From assembly GCF_023920705.1 (NCBI RefSeq), contig NZ_CP094657.1:3844001-3908000 (forward strand): a DNA stretch of 64,000 nucleotides. The letters run 5' to 3'. Shown one piece after another: positions 50,301 to 60,819 of the stretch. Numbering within the stretch: position 1 is the stretch's first letter; every line of letters begins with the position of its first letter. The translations under genes and the position numbers were made by a program. The notes under the pieces are model-generated. The model was given only the letters and a program-made list of their open reading frames with translations. It did no database searches and was not told the origin of the DNA. This DNA is from Acinetobacter sp. XS-4. Its GTDB lineage: Bacteria; Pseudomonadota; Gammaproteobacteria; Pseudomonadales; Moraxellaceae.

Positions 50301-50936
50301 ATGAGTATTGTTGAACGTCCAAGTTATACATCTAAAGATGTCGAAGTAACATCACGTGAATCTCTATTCCGTGGTTTTATTCAAGTTGAAAAAGTCAGCC
50401 TTCGACATCGTCTATTTAATCAGCCTGAATATACTCATGTATTACAGCGTGAACTTGTTCATCGTCCTGAAGCGGCTGGCGTTCTACTCTACAACGATCA
50501 AAGACAACAATTTGCGCTGATTGAACAATTTCGGGTTGGCGCAATTAATGATGCCTATTCACCATGGCAACTGGAAATAATTGCAGGTGTATTAGATGGA
50601 GACGAGACTCCTGAAAGCTGCATTCATCGTGAAACGCTTGAAGAATCAGGATGTACGATTAATCATGTACAACATCTATTCAGCTTTTATCCATCTGCTG
50701 GGGCGTGTTCAGAACTATTTCACTTATATGCTGCTGAAACAGATTTACCAACAAAAGGCGGAGTTTTCGGCATGCCTGATGAAGGTGAAAATATTCTTTT
50801 ACACTTGTTTGATTACAGCGAAATATCAACATTATTGAGTCAAGGACGTTTGAGAAATGCTCCTGTCATTATGGCGTTACAATGGCTATCTCAACACATC
50901 ACAACGATAATAAAATCCGACGAGGTAGGACGGTGA
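50301..50936 (+). CDS. nudF: ADP-ribose pyrophosphatase (Nudix)
   Basis: The 211-residue protein has a complete Nudix box GVLDGDETPESCIH then RETLEESGC near residues 96-118 (GX5EX7REXXEEXG). It cleaves ADP-ribose to AMP and ribose-5-phosphate and belongs to the NudF/YffH branch by length and flanking motifs (LIEQFRVGA, SPWQLEIIAG). It overlaps cpdA by 4 bases, the usual E. coli pairing. Confidence 0.9.
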   Translation: MSIVERPSYTSKDVEVTSRESLFRGFIQVEKVSLRHRLFNQPEYTHVLQRELVHRPEAAGVLLYNDQRQQFALIEQFRVGAINDAYSPWQLEIIAGVLDGDETPESCIHRETLEESGCTINHVQHLFSFYPSAGACSELFHLYAAETDLPTKGGVFGMPDEGENILLHLFDYSEISTLLSQGRLRNAPVIMALQWLSQHITTIIKSDEVGR

Positions 50937-51745
50937 CTTTTCAAGTCTCAACACTTTCACAAAAAGACCATGTCATTATACAAATTACCGATACCCATTT
51001 ATTGGAGTATCCGCACTTAGAATTTGTGGGGATGAATCCTGAAGAAAGTTTTCATGCCATTATTCAACAGATCCTGAAAAGACATCCTGAAACTGATGCC
51101 ATTATCCATACTGGAGATCTGGCTCAAGCACCAACGCCTATTACCTACAAACGTTATATCCAATATATGCAAACGTTAGGTCTGCCATTTTTTCAGACAC
51201 TGGGTAATCATGATAACGTTGACCATTTTCCATTGCATAAAGAAAACCATCAGGAACCTGTGGTCATTTGTTTAGGAAACTGGCGCGTTATTTTATTAAA
51301 TAGTGCTGTAAAAGGTCACATTGATGGACACCTGTCACCAGAACAACTACAAAATTTAGAGACATTACTCGAAGAGTTTTCTGATAACCCTGTTTTGCTG
51401 GCCTGTCATCATCATCCTTTTGCCATGAAATCTAAATGGATTGATCATCACAAGTTACAAAATTCTAATGCGTTGCTTACAACATTAGCTCCATTTAAAA
51501 ATGTAAAAGCTTTAATCTGCGGGCACGTTCACCAAGACTCACTAAACACTTGGCAAGGGATCGAATTTTTCTCGACACCCTCGACAAGCGTTCAGTTCAA
51601 ACCGTTTAGTAATGAGTTTGCCCTAGACCAAAATGCTCCTGGCTACCGCTACATTCGTCTAAAAAACGATGGTAGTTTTGAAACAAAAGTCTTCCGTCTT
51701 GAAAATTTTCAGGGCCTTATAAATACTGATATTTCAGGCTATTAG
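50933..51745 (+). CDS. cpdA: 3',5'-cyclic-AMP phosphodiesterase
   Basis: The 270-residue metallophosphoesterase has the full motif set: ITDTHL near residue 19, HTGDLAQ near 62, GNHDN near 92, HHHPF near 157 and GHVH near 196. It hydrolyses cAMP to AMP in the cytoplasm and so tunes Vfr/Crp-type signalling. The start is GTG 50933 within the GTGA overlap with nudF, with GAGG/AGGA upstream; the longer frame to 50882 lies inside nudF and is unlikely. Confidence 0.9.
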   Translation: MTFQVSTLSQKDHVIIQITDTHLLEYPHLEFVGMNPEESFHAIIQQILKRHPETDAIIHTGDLAQAPTPITYKRYIQYMQTLGLPFFQTLGNHDNVDHFPLHKENHQEPVVICLGNWRVILLNSAVKGHIDGHLSPEQLQNLETLLEEFSDNPVLLACHHHPFAMKSKWIDHHKLQNSNALLTTLAPFKNVKALICGHVHQDSLNTWQGIEFFSTPSTSVQFKPFSNEFALDQNAPGYRYIRLKNDGSFETKVFRLENFQGLINTDISGY

Positions 51746-51955
51746 CTCTACTTTTTATATGCTTATATGTAATTATGACTAGGCTAAACACGTTTTGAAA
51801 ATATTTACGGGGCAGAATGACTATCATCTTGCAGGAAAAATCTATATGATGACGACCCGATGGGAAAATCCATCGATGGTTTTCTATAAAAACACTTGCA
51901 TATCACCATATTTTTTGCGTATAGATAATACGTGTATGATGAGGAATGCCCTATT

Positions 51956-52492
51956 ATGGCGAATGACAACCACAACCAAGTTTTGGATGAACATACAGAA
52001 GTTGTAGTGGAAGGTGACAAAGCTTCTGCAAAACGTGCACGTAAAGTGAAACCTAAAACTTCTGACATAGGCACAACTGCAAGTTTATTTGGTATTGCAC
52101 CTTATCAACCTAAGAAAAATGAAGAGTACATGTCTGAAGGACAGCTCGAGCATTTCCGACAAATTCTGCAGGCATGGAAAGCTGAATTAATGTCTGAAGT
52201 TGATCGTACGTTGAATACGATGCAAGACGAATCAACTGCATTGCCCGATGTGAATGACCGTGCTACCCAAGAAGAAGAGTTTGCAATTGAATTGCGTACA
52301 CGTGACCGTGAACGTAAGTTGATTCGTAAAATCGAACAATCTATGGAAGCAATTAAAAACGAAGACTACGGTTTCTGTGAAACATGTGGTATCGAAATCG
52401 GTGTACGTCGTTTAGAAGCACGTCCAACTGCAACTCTATGTATTGATTGCAAAACTTTGGCAGAAATTAAAGAGAAGCAAAATAACGGTTAA
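51956..52492 (+). CDS. dksA: RNA polymerase-binding transcription factor DksA
   Basis: The 178-residue protein has an N-terminal extension, coiled coil (LEHFRQILQAWKAELMSEVDRT) with acidic tip LPDVNDRATQEEEF near residue 100, and a zinc finger CETC...CIDC near residues 142 and 163. It works with ppGpp at the RNA polymerase secondary channel. The ATG at 51956 has GAGGAA 9 bases upstream. It is followed 1 base later by gluQ. Confidence 0.95.
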   Translation: MANDNHNQVLDEHTEVVVEGDKASAKRARKVKPKTSDIGTTASLFGIAPYQPKKNEEYMSEGQLEHFRQILQAWKAELMSEVDRTLNTMQDESTALPDVNDRATQEEEFAIELRTRDRERKLIRKIEQSMEAIKNEDYGFCETCGIEIGVRRLEARPTATLCIDCKTLAEIKEKQNNG

Positions 52493-52493
52493 T

Positions 52494-53390
52494 ATGACCG
52501 CTGTAGCTACTCAAGAAAAGCCTAGCTTTTCATACTCAGGTCGGTTTGCGCCCTCGCCAACCGGCCCTTTGCATTTTGGATCACTCATTACCGCCGTCGC
52601 CAGTTATTGTGATGCTAAAGCTCACCAAGGCAAATGGCTGGTTCGTGTCGAAGACACAGATATCCCTCGTATTTATCCGGGCAGTGAAGAGCATATCCTC
52701 ACCTCACTGGAAGCCTTCCAGTTCGAACCCGATGCAGAAATCATCTTTCAAAAAAACCGTTTAGACATTTATGAAAGTGTACTAGATCAACTTAAAAAAG
52801 AGGGTCTAATCTATGCTTGTCAATGTACACGCAAAATGCTGGGTTCAAATGCAATCTATGCGGGCACATGCCGCAATCTCAATCTTGATTTTAAAGACCA
52901 AGCAATTCGGGTAAAAGTTCAAGATCAACAAATCTGTTTTGATGACCGACTACAAGGACTTCATTGCTCTAATCTACAACACGACCTTGGAGACTTTGTT
53001 CTTAAACGTCGTGATGGGATTATTAACTATCAACTTGCTGTCGTTGTGGATGATTATTTACAAGGCATCACCCATGTCGTTCGAGGCTCAGACCTATTAG
53101 ATAACACCGAACGTCAGATTTGGCTTAGCAAACTCTTAGGATACCCTAAACTGAGCTATCTACACCTCCCTCTCGCCATGAATGATCAAGGGCAAAAGCT
53201 CTCTAAGCAAAACCTTGCTCAAGCACTCGATTTATCTAAAGCTCCTCAATTGCTGCAACAAGCCATCCAAGCATTGGGACAACCCAAGGTTGGTTTAGAC
53301 CAGCCTAAAATGATGCTAAAGCAGGCTGTAGCACAGTGGAATATAGATTTAATTCCACATGGACAAGAGCTCAGCGGAACATACCTATAA
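52494..53390 (+). CDS. gluQ: glutamyl-Q tRNA(Asp) synthetase
   Basis: The 298-residue short GluRS-like protein lacks the anticodon domain. The HIGH-equivalent is FAPSPTGPLHFGSL near residue 18; the KMSKS-equivalent is KLSKQNLA near 235; Zn ligands CQCTRKML and CRNL are present. It glutamylates queuosine on tRNA-Asp. The start is ATG 52494, after the dksA stop; the dksA-gluQ pair is conserved. Confidence 0.95.
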   Translation: MTAVATQEKPSFSYSGRFAPSPTGPLHFGSLITAVASYCDAKAHQGKWLVRVEDTDIPRIYPGSEEHILTSLEAFQFEPDAEIIFQKNRLDIYESVLDQLKKEGLIYACQCTRKMLGSNAIYAGTCRNLNLDFKDQAIRVKVQDQQICFDDRLQGLHCSNLQHDLGDFVLKRRDGIINYQLAVVVDDYLQGITHVVRGSDLLDNTERQIWLSKLLGYPKLSYLHLPLAMNDQGQKLSKQNLAQALDLSKAPQLLQQAIQALGQPKVGLDQPKMMLKQAVAQWNIDLIPHGQELSGTYL

Positions 53391-53395
53391 ATAAA

Positions 53396-53420
53396 AAAAC
53401 CCGATATCAAATCGGGTTTT
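53396..53420. terminator. bidirectional terminator between gluQ and ftsW
   Basis: AAAACCCGAT pairs with ATCGGGTTTT across ATCAA. It lies 5 bases after the gluQ stop and 20 bases from the ftsW stop, so it serves both converging transcripts. Confidence 0.9.
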
Positions 53421-53439
53421 CTCATGCCTAAATACCTAA

Positions 53440-54636
53440 CTAGAAGTTTGATTCTTCCCTTTCTGGATTTACTTCTTGGGTTGAAGCATCAATCTTTAAG
53501 ATCAAGCTAATCATCGCAGCACACATCATTAAAGATGTACCACCATAACTAATAAATGGCAGAGTTAAACCTTTAGTCGGCATCAAACCCATATTCATGC
53601 CCGCGTTTACCAAGATCTGGAGCAAGAAAATAATACTGATACCGTAAGCTAAATAGCCTGCACGAAGGTAATGATGTTTCAATGCACGATGACCAATTTT
53701 GATACAGCATGCTAACATCAAGAAAGACAAACCAATGACAATCGAAATACCAAAGAAACCAAATTCTTCGCCTAACACCGCCAACATAAAGTCAGTATGT
53801 GCTTCTGGCAAATAAGATAACTTTTGTACACTGTGCCCTAAGCCTGTACCAAACCACTCACCACGACCAAAGGCCATTAATGCATTTGATAACTGATACC
53901 CCACGCCTAATGGATCTGCCCATGGGTCGGTAAACGAAATCAAACGCTGGAAACGATACGGCTCAAATAAGATCAAAAATACGATACCGGTTACAATAGC
54001 GCCTAACATAATTAAGAACTGTGTTGGCGGTGCACCAGCTAAAAAGAATACCCCGACCATCATCAATACAATTACGATCGTAGCACCCAAGTCAGGCTCA
54101 GCAATAATCAAACCAACCGTAATTGCCATAACCCCACTTAAACGTAATAAGCCTTTCCAGTGAGTACGAACCTCTTTGGCACGGCGCACAACGTAGTCTG
54201 CGGTAAAGATTGCCATCATGACTTTGGCAACCTCGGTTGGCTGTAAAGTAAAGCCACCGATCTTAATCCAACGTGTAGAACCGTTCACTTCTGAACCTAC
54301 CACCAAAGCAGCAAGCAACAGAACCATGGTCAACAGCCACAGCGGGAAAGTGTTTTTAAACCAAGTATTGAGTGATATACGATAGGTCAAATATGCCACC
54401 ACAGCCGCAGCGACAATCGAAATACCATGACGAATCACATAGTGAAACGGGTTTTCATGCATATATTCAGCATAGGGCATCGAAGCAGATGCCACCATCA
54501 CTGAACCGATACACAATAATGCAACGACACAGAAAATCAGGACATTACGTGGCGTCACTTCCGCTGGCCATTTAGGCAATATCCGTTCATACCAATGATT
54601 GATTTTCTGGATTGTGGTCTGAGCTAAGCCTGCCAT
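53440..54636 (-). CDS. ftsW: peptidoglycan glycosyltransferase FtsW
   Basis: The 398-residue SEDS protein has about ten transmembrane helices. The conserved block LVGSEVNGSTRWIKIGGFTLQPTEVAKV is near residues 110-140; LIAEPDLGATIV near 180 and GMNMGLMPTKGLTLPFISYGG near 350 are characteristic. It polymerises septal glycan with FtsI. It is downstream of murD, as in dcw clusters, although the rest of the cluster is not here. Confidence 0.95.
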   Translation of the reverse strand: MAGLAQTTIQKINHWYERILPKWPAEVTPRNVLIFCVVALLCIGSVMVASASMPYAEYMHENPFHYVIRHGISIVAAAVVAYLTYRISLNTWFKNTFPLWLLTMVLLLAALVVGSEVNGSTRWIKIGGFTLQPTEVAKVMMAIFTADYVVRRAKEVRTHWKGLLRLSGVMAITVGLIIAEPDLGATIVIVLMMVGVFFLAGAPPTQFLIMLGAIVTGIVFLILFEPYRFQRLISFTDPWADPLGVGYQLSNALMAFGRGEWFGTGLGHSVQKLSYLPEAHTDFMLAVLGEEFGFFGISIVIGLSFLMLACCIKIGHRALKHHYLRAGYLAYGISIIFLLQILVNAGMNMGLMPTKGLTLPFISYGGTSLMMCAAMISLILKIDASTQEVNPEREESNF

Positions 54637-54660
54637 ACTACATTCCTAATCATGTTTTCT

Positions 54661-56076
<1,416 letters not shown>

Positions 56077-56115
56077 TCAGTTTGAACTTTATTCATCTTT
56101 TTTTGTGTCAGTGCG

Positions 56116-56145
56116 TAAAAAAGCCATCAATATGATGGCTTTTTA
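56116..56145. terminator. terminator of the feo operon
   Basis: AGCCATCA pairs with TGATGGCT across ATA between A and T runs, 23 bases after the Cys-rich gene stop. It can also act rightward. Confidence 0.85.
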
Positions 56146-56167
56146 GACGAAACAAGAAATACTAAAT

Positions 56168-56419
56168 TTATTGCCATTTAATCGGCTTAATTTCTTGAAC
56201 TGTATTCGTAGGTTTATCTTCGCTTGAACAACCACAGCCACCAGCACAACCAAAGGTCATTTTTGGTTTAAGCCATTTTGCCAAGGTTATCCAACCCTGC
56301 TTTTCACAAAATACAGATAGTGTAGAAAAGACTGAATTTGCTGTTTTTGGAAATACCTTTTTAAAAACAACTACAGTACTCCAAATCACTAAAACTGCAA
56401 TAATCAGATATTGAATCAT
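56168..56419 (-). CDS. FeoB-associated Cys-rich membrane protein
   Basis: The 83-residue protein has an N-terminal transmembrane helix (MIQYLIIAVLVIWSTVVVFK) and a C-terminal cysteine cluster CAGGCGC followed by SSEDKPTN. This layout and its place directly after feoB match the FeoB-associated Cys-rich family (PF12669 type). It may act as a FeoC-like accessory for Fe2+ uptake; not proven. ATG 56419 has AGGAGG 8 bases upstream; the longer frame overlaps feoB. Confidence 0.82.
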   Translation of the reverse strand: MIQYLIIAVLVIWSTVVVFKKVFPKTANSVFSTLSVFCEKQGWITLAKWLKPKMTFGCAGGCGCSSEDKPTNTVQEIKPIKWQ

Positions 56420-56439
56420 ATACAACCTCCTTTCTTGCC

Positions 56440-58293
56440 TTAACCCCAATAGTGGGAAGCAATTTGATAGGTAACAAACGATGCCAAATAAGCCAAACCG
56501 AACAGATAGGCAGTCATAACAGAAACATGTTTCCATGAACCTGTTTCACGGCGTACTGTTGCCAATGTAGCCAAACAATGTGGAGCATAAATGAACCACA
56601 CTAAAAGCGACAAACCTGTGGCCAAAGACCAGCCCGAACCATCCGCACTAATCAAATGCGACAAACCTTGAGCTACTGCATCGTCACTCGTTGCAGACAA
56701 GGCATAAACTGTACCTAATGCTGCAACCACAACTTCACGCGCAGCCATAGCTGGAATTAAAGCAATACAGATTTGCCAGTTAAAACCAATTGGAGCAAAT
56801 AAAGGTTGAATAAGGTGTCCGAGCATACCGGCAAAACTATAATCTATGGCAGGTAATGTCGCCCCTTCTGGTGGTTGTGGGAAAGTACACAAAAACCATA
56901 GCAAAATAGAGAGCGCAAAAATGATTCCGCCGACGCGTTTCAAGAAGATCTTTGCACGGTCCAGCAAACCGATTCCCACACTTTTTAAATCAGGAAAGCG
57001 ATAACTCGGTAGCTCTAGCAATAAGGCATGTTGAGATTTATCTTTTTGGAAGAATTTCATTAAAAATGAAACACAAAGCGCACTCACAATACCAGCCATA
57101 TACAGACCGAATAGCACCAGACCTTGTAAGTTGAAAATACCCCAGACCATTTTCTCTGGAATAAATGCAGCAATCAGCAAGGCATATACTGGCAAACGTG
57201 CCGAACAGGTCATTAATGGCGCAACCATAATGGTCGTAAAGCGGTCACGAGGGTCACTAATACTACGCGTAGCCATAATTCCTGGTACTGCACAGGCAAA
57301 GCTTGAAAGTAACGGAATAAAAGCTCGCCCGCTTAAACCAGCTTGAAACATTAATTTATCAAGCAAGAATGCTGCACGCGGTAAATAACCTGATTCTTCT
57401 AATACTAAAATGAAGAAGAATAAGATCAGAATTTGTGGCAAGAACACAACTACGCCACCTGCACCAGCAATAATTCCATCAACAACCAAGCTATGCAGTA
57501 GTGGCTGTGTAATCACACTTCCTATTACCTCACCCAACCAGCCAAAGAAACCTTCAATGCCATCCATGAATGGAGCTGCCCACGCAAAAACTGCTTGGAA
57601 CACAATAAACATCATGAGCGCAAGGCTTAGTAAACCTAAAATTGGATGCAAGAAAATTCGATCTAGAAAATCAGTACGCTTATCGCCCTGCTCAACATAA
57701 TGAACAACATCTTTAAAAATCATATCGATTTTTTGATGATGAGTCCCTGTTAAGCCACTCAATTCAGTTTGTGGCACACTGTATTTTTCTTGATCAAGGG
57801 CATGTAGTAAATTTTCAATACCCGCATTACGAACAGCAACTGTTTCAACAACTGGCACACCCAAACGTTGAGATAACTTTTGAGTATTAATTTGGATGCC
57901 GCGACGACGTGCTTCATCCATCATATTCAGTACAAGTAAAATCGGACGACCTAGTCCAATCATTTCCAGCACCAGCCCTAAATGCAATTTTAAGTTAGTG
58001 GCATCAACCACACACAAAAAGGCATCTTGCTGCCCTTCTTCTGCAATCTTACCCAAACAAACGTCACGAGTAATAACTTCATCAGGACTAGTTGCATTTA
58101 AACTATATGTACCCGGTAAATCGAGTACACGCACTGCTCGGCCCGAAGGTAACTGAAAATGACCTACTTTACGCTCAACAGTTACACCCGCATAGTTTGC
58201 AACTTTTTGTCGAGTTCCAGTTAAATGGTTGAAAAGAGAGGTTTTACCACAGTTCGGGTTTCCCACAAGGGCAATACGTAACGCATCACTCAT
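56440..58293 (-). CDS. feoB: ferrous iron transporter FeoB
   Basis: The 617-residue protein has an N-terminal G domain with G1 GNPNCGKTSLFNHLTG, G3 DLPGTYSL and G4 NMMDEA, a GDI-like helical region, and two Gate repeats (SSFACAVPGIMATRS near 335, SAR-type TCSARLPVYALLIAAF near 365). It imports Fe2+ across the inner membrane. Its ATG overlaps the feoA stop by 4 bases. It is shorter than E. coli FeoB (773). Confidence 0.97.
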   Translation of the reverse strand: MSDALRIALVGNPNCGKTSLFNHLTGTRQKVANYAGVTVERKVGHFQLPSGRAVRVLDLPGTYSLNATSPDEVITRDVCLGKIAEEGQQDAFLCVVDATNLKLHLGLVLEMIGLGRPILLVLNMMDEARRRGIQINTQKLSQRLGVPVVETVAVRNAGIENLLHALDQEKYSVPQTELSGLTGTHHQKIDMIFKDVVHYVEQGDKRTDFLDRIFLHPILGLLSLALMMFIVFQAVFAWAAPFMDGIEGFFGWLGEVIGSVITQPLLHSLVVDGIIAGAGGVVVFLPQILILFFFILVLEESGYLPRAAFLLDKLMFQAGLSGRAFIPLLSSFACAVPGIMATRSISDPRDRFTTIMVAPLMTCSARLPVYALLIAAFIPEKMVWGIFNLQGLVLFGLYMAGIVSALCVSFLMKFFQKDKSQHALLLELPSYRFPDLKSVGIGLLDRAKIFLKRVGGIIFALSILLWFLCTFPQPPEGATLPAIDYSFAGMLGHLIQPLFAPIGFNWQICIALIPAMAAREVVVAALGTVYALSATSDDAVAQGLSHLISADGSGWSLATGLSLLVWFIYAPHCLATLATVRRETGSWKHVSVMTAYLFGLAYLASFVTYQIASHYWG

Positions 58294-58553
58294 GCGGGTA
58301 CTCCTTCTTCTATTAGAATTTCAATTTTTTCCGCTTCTGCTTTACGCAAAGCGAAACGAGTAAAGCCAATTTGGATCAAGATCGGATCACCACCAAAAAT
58401 ACCCTTGGTAATCACTTCCACTCGTGTGCCTGGTACAAAACCCAGACTTTCCAAACGAATTGCGACCAAATCTTGCTGATCGGACTCTACTTCTATCCGA
58501 TTCACTTTGGTGATGGTCGCCGCTTGCTTCACTTTTAAAGCTGATAAACGCAC
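58290..58553 (-). CDS. feoA: FeoA, SH3-like partner of FeoB
   Basis: The 87-residue protein begins VRLSALKVKQAATI (initiator GTG). The SH3-like FeoA core has RLESLGFVPGTRVEVI near residues 33-48 and GGDPILIQIGFTRFALRKAEA. It helps FeoB in Fe2+ uptake. The GTG at 58553 has AGGA about 9 bases upstream. The frame runs open to 58610, but ATGs at 58589 and 58610 fall in the promoter and Fur box, so they are not starts. Confidence 0.88.
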   Translation of the reverse strand: MRLSALKVKQAATITKVNRIEVESDQQDLVAIRLESLGFVPGTRVEVITKGIFGGDPILIQIGFTRFALRKAEAEKIEILIEEGVPA

Positions 58554-58580
58554 CGCATCCGATCCTAAACCTTTTTTTCT

Positions 58581-58610
58581 AGTATACATATAAATGAGAA
58601 TAATTACCAA
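58581..58610 (-). promoter_or_regulatory. feoA promoter with Fur box in the spacer
   Basis: On the minus strand TTGGTA and TATACT are 18 bases apart. The spacer (plus strand 58595-58609) reads TGAGAATAATTACCA, 13 of 15 matching TGATAATNATTATCA. Fe2+-Fur would bind here and block RNA polymerase. By eye. Confidence 0.75.
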
Positions 58611-58696
58611 ATAAGGTTAGATTTCACTTCTTATTCAGTTTAATCGACAAACCTTAAAGTTTCTTTTACAGTACAGAGGTTTATAGGATGTAGTGT

Positions 58697-59617
58697 ATGT
58701 TGAATAAAAAACCGCGTATTCCAAGCCCAGTTCAAATTCCTGAATATTTAAGCTTTTTACAAGGTTTTCGCGACTATTTAGTCGCTCAGACAGTAAGTCC
58801 CCATACACGAAATGCTTATTTATCAGACCTTATTCAATGCAGCGAACTCCATAAAAAAATTGCTCTTCCAGAGTGGACAAGTGATGATATTGCAGATGTT
58901 CTTATTGAACTGACAAAAGCAGGGAAAAGTCCGCGCTCGATTGCCCGCTGCTTATCTGCCCTACGTCAGTTTTACAAATTTTTACGTGAACAAAAGTTAC
59001 GTAGTGACAATCCGGTTGCAACCCATCACTCTCCAAAAATTGGACGAGCATTACCCAAAGATCTATCTGAAGAAGATGTAGAAGCGCTAATCCAAGCACC
59101 CGACATTAATACAGCACTTGGCTTACGTGATCGAGCAATGTTTGAAGTGCTTTACGCCTGCGGTTTACGCGTTTCAGAGTTACTTAACTTGCGACTAGAA
59201 CTCATTAATTTAAAACAAGGCTATTTACGTGTTACAGGTAAAGGCAATAAAGAACGTTTGGTTCCGTTAGGACAATTCGCCTGTGAATGGGTAGAACGCT
59301 ATTTAAGTAATGCTCGACCTCAACTCTACAAAAGCTCAACTGACTATCTTTTTTTGACTCAACATGGCGGAATTATGAGTCGTCAGAACTTTTGGTATGC
59401 TATTAAACGCTATGCGCTTCAAGCCAATATTCAAGCTGAACTCTCACCTCACACTTTACGTCACGCCTTTGCAACGCATCTGCTCAATCATGGCGCTGAC
59501 TTACGTGTAGTACAAATGTTACTGGGTCATAGCGATTTATCTACAACACAAATCTATACGCATGTTGCACAAGTACGAATGCAACAATTACATGAAAAAC
59601 ATCACCCTAGAGGATGA
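58697..59617 (+). CDS. xerD: tyrosine recombinase XerD
   Basis: The 306-residue protein has catalytic residues Arg in ACGLRVSELL near 152, Lys in GKGNKERLVPLG near 178, His-x-x-Arg in SPHTLRHAFATHLLNHGADL near 253, His in LLGHSDLS near 276, and Tyr in TTQIYTHVA near 285. The C-terminal QQLHEKHHPRG and the following dsbC-hom-thrC order identify XerD rather than XerC. With XerC it resolves chromosome dimers at dif. Confidence 0.93.
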   Translation: MLNKKPRIPSPVQIPEYLSFLQGFRDYLVAQTVSPHTRNAYLSDLIQCSELHKKIALPEWTSDDIADVLIELTKAGKSPRSIARCLSALRQFYKFLREQKLRSDNPVATHHSPKIGRALPKDLSEEDVEALIQAPDINTALGLRDRAMFEVLYACGLRVSELLNLRLELINLKQGYLRVTGKGNKERLVPLGQFACEWVERYLSNARPQLYKSSTDYLFLTQHGGIMSRQNFWYAIKRYALQANIQAELSPHTLRHAFATHLLNHGADLRVVQMLLGHSDLSTTQIYTHVAQVRMQQLHEKHHPRG

Positions 59618-59763
59618 TAAAGCCTTAAAGCTCCAGACCATTATTTCATATCAATCATTTGATTTCGTTCACAAAGGTTAAGAAAGTTTTAACAATACAC
59701 ATTAGATTTTTTGTTATGCTTAGCAGCTTCTGACTATAAATACTGATGAAATAAGGGTTATCT

Positions 59764-60576
59764 ATGTCTTTTACCCGCTCTCAAATTTTTCTTGCCTGCA
59801 CGCTGGCATCTAGCCTTTTGTTCAGTGCTTGCTCTAAAGAAAACAAACCACAAAAAGAAGATGCGCTCACAGCGACTGCACCTGCTACAGGGGAAGCTTC
59901 AACCATTATCGAACGTAATGATAAGCAGCGCTTGATCGAAACTTTGCAGAAACAATTTAAGAATGCAAATATCAACGCCAAAATTTTAGATATCAAGCCG
60001 ACAGAAGTTCCTAATTTGTACTGGGTAAATCTCGAAGGGATGACATCGATTTATACAACCAGTGATGGAAAATATTTAATTCAGGGTGATGTAATCCGAT
60101 TAGGAGGCAAAGAGCTTCATAATATTGGAGATAATCTTCAAGCTTCAGAAAATAAAAAGCATCTTGCTGCGTTAAAAAATGAAGATCTTATTGTCTACCC
60201 TGCAAAAGGTAAGGCTAAACACGTGATTTATGTGTTTACCGATGCAAGTTGTCCTTATTGCCATAAGCTACATGAGCACATACCTGAAATTAATGAAAAG
60301 GGTATTGAGGTACGCTATATTGCTTGGCCACGTGGCGAGCAATTTATGCCGACCATGGAAGCTGTATGGTGTAGCGCAGATCGTAAAGCTGCCTTTAGCC
60401 AAGCAGTACAAGGGGTTAATATTCCACCTGCTCAATGTAAAAACCCTGTTCGAGAACAATATCAACTTGGCTTAAACATGGGTGTAAATGGTACACCTGC
60501 TATTTATAGTGTTGATGGTGAGTACTTAGGTGGATATCTAACACCAGATGAATTAATTAAACGTCTGGATAAATAA
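59764..60576 (+). CDS. dsbC: disulfide isomerase DsbC
   Basis: The 270-residue protein has a leader (IFLACTLASSLLFSAC) with a possible lipobox FSAC, an N-terminal dimerisation domain with YLIQGDVIRLG near 105, and a thioredoxin domain with CPYC near 162 (DASCPYCHKLHEHI) and cis-Pro GTPAIY near 245. It isomerises wrong disulfides in the periplasm. A lipid anchor would be unusual for DsbC. Confidence 0.92.
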   Translation: MSFTRSQIFLACTLASSLLFSACSKENKPQKEDALTATAPATGEASTIIERNDKQRLIETLQKQFKNANINAKILDIKPTEVPNLYWVNLEGMTSIYTTSDGKYLIQGDVIRLGGKELHNIGDNLQASENKKHLAALKNEDLIVYPAKGKAKHVIYVFTDASCPYCHKLHEHIPEINEKGIEVRYIAWPRGEQFMPTMEAVWCSADRKAAFSQAVQGVNIPPAQCKNPVREQYQLGLNMGVNGTPAIYSVDGEYLGGYLTPDELIKRLDK

Positions 60577-60619
60577 TCCACTCAAAGTTGATGAATGATT
60601 AATCATCTATCTCTTATAA

Positions 60620-60653
60620 AAAGCGCTGCTCTCATTGCAGCGCTTTGTTTTTT
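60620..60653 (+). terminator. terminator of dsbC
   Basis: AAAGCGCTGC pairs with GCAGCGCTTT across TCTCATT and is followed by GTTTTTT, 43 bases after the dsbC stop. Confidence 0.88.
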
Positions 60654-60819
60654 CAATAAATAATGCTTTACCTACCCGTGTTTAAAGACTGATCTACTCT
60701 TCTTTTCTAAACATCGCACTCTAATTCATTGAACAGGTACTAAAAGCGCTAGAGTCTGGCGTTTTTTTTAGCTATGATCTAGCTTCAACTAAATGATTAA
60801 ATGATGAATGGAGTGTGAC

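Noticed and set aside
58697..59617. Identification as XerC
   Set aside because: The C-terminus ending in HHPRG, and the dsbC-hom-thrC neighbourhood, are those of XerD.
60740..60819. Threonine attenuator or leader peptide before hom
   Set aside because: There is no Thr/Ile-rich leader ORF and only a weak, imperfect GC/T-run structure near 60744-60770.
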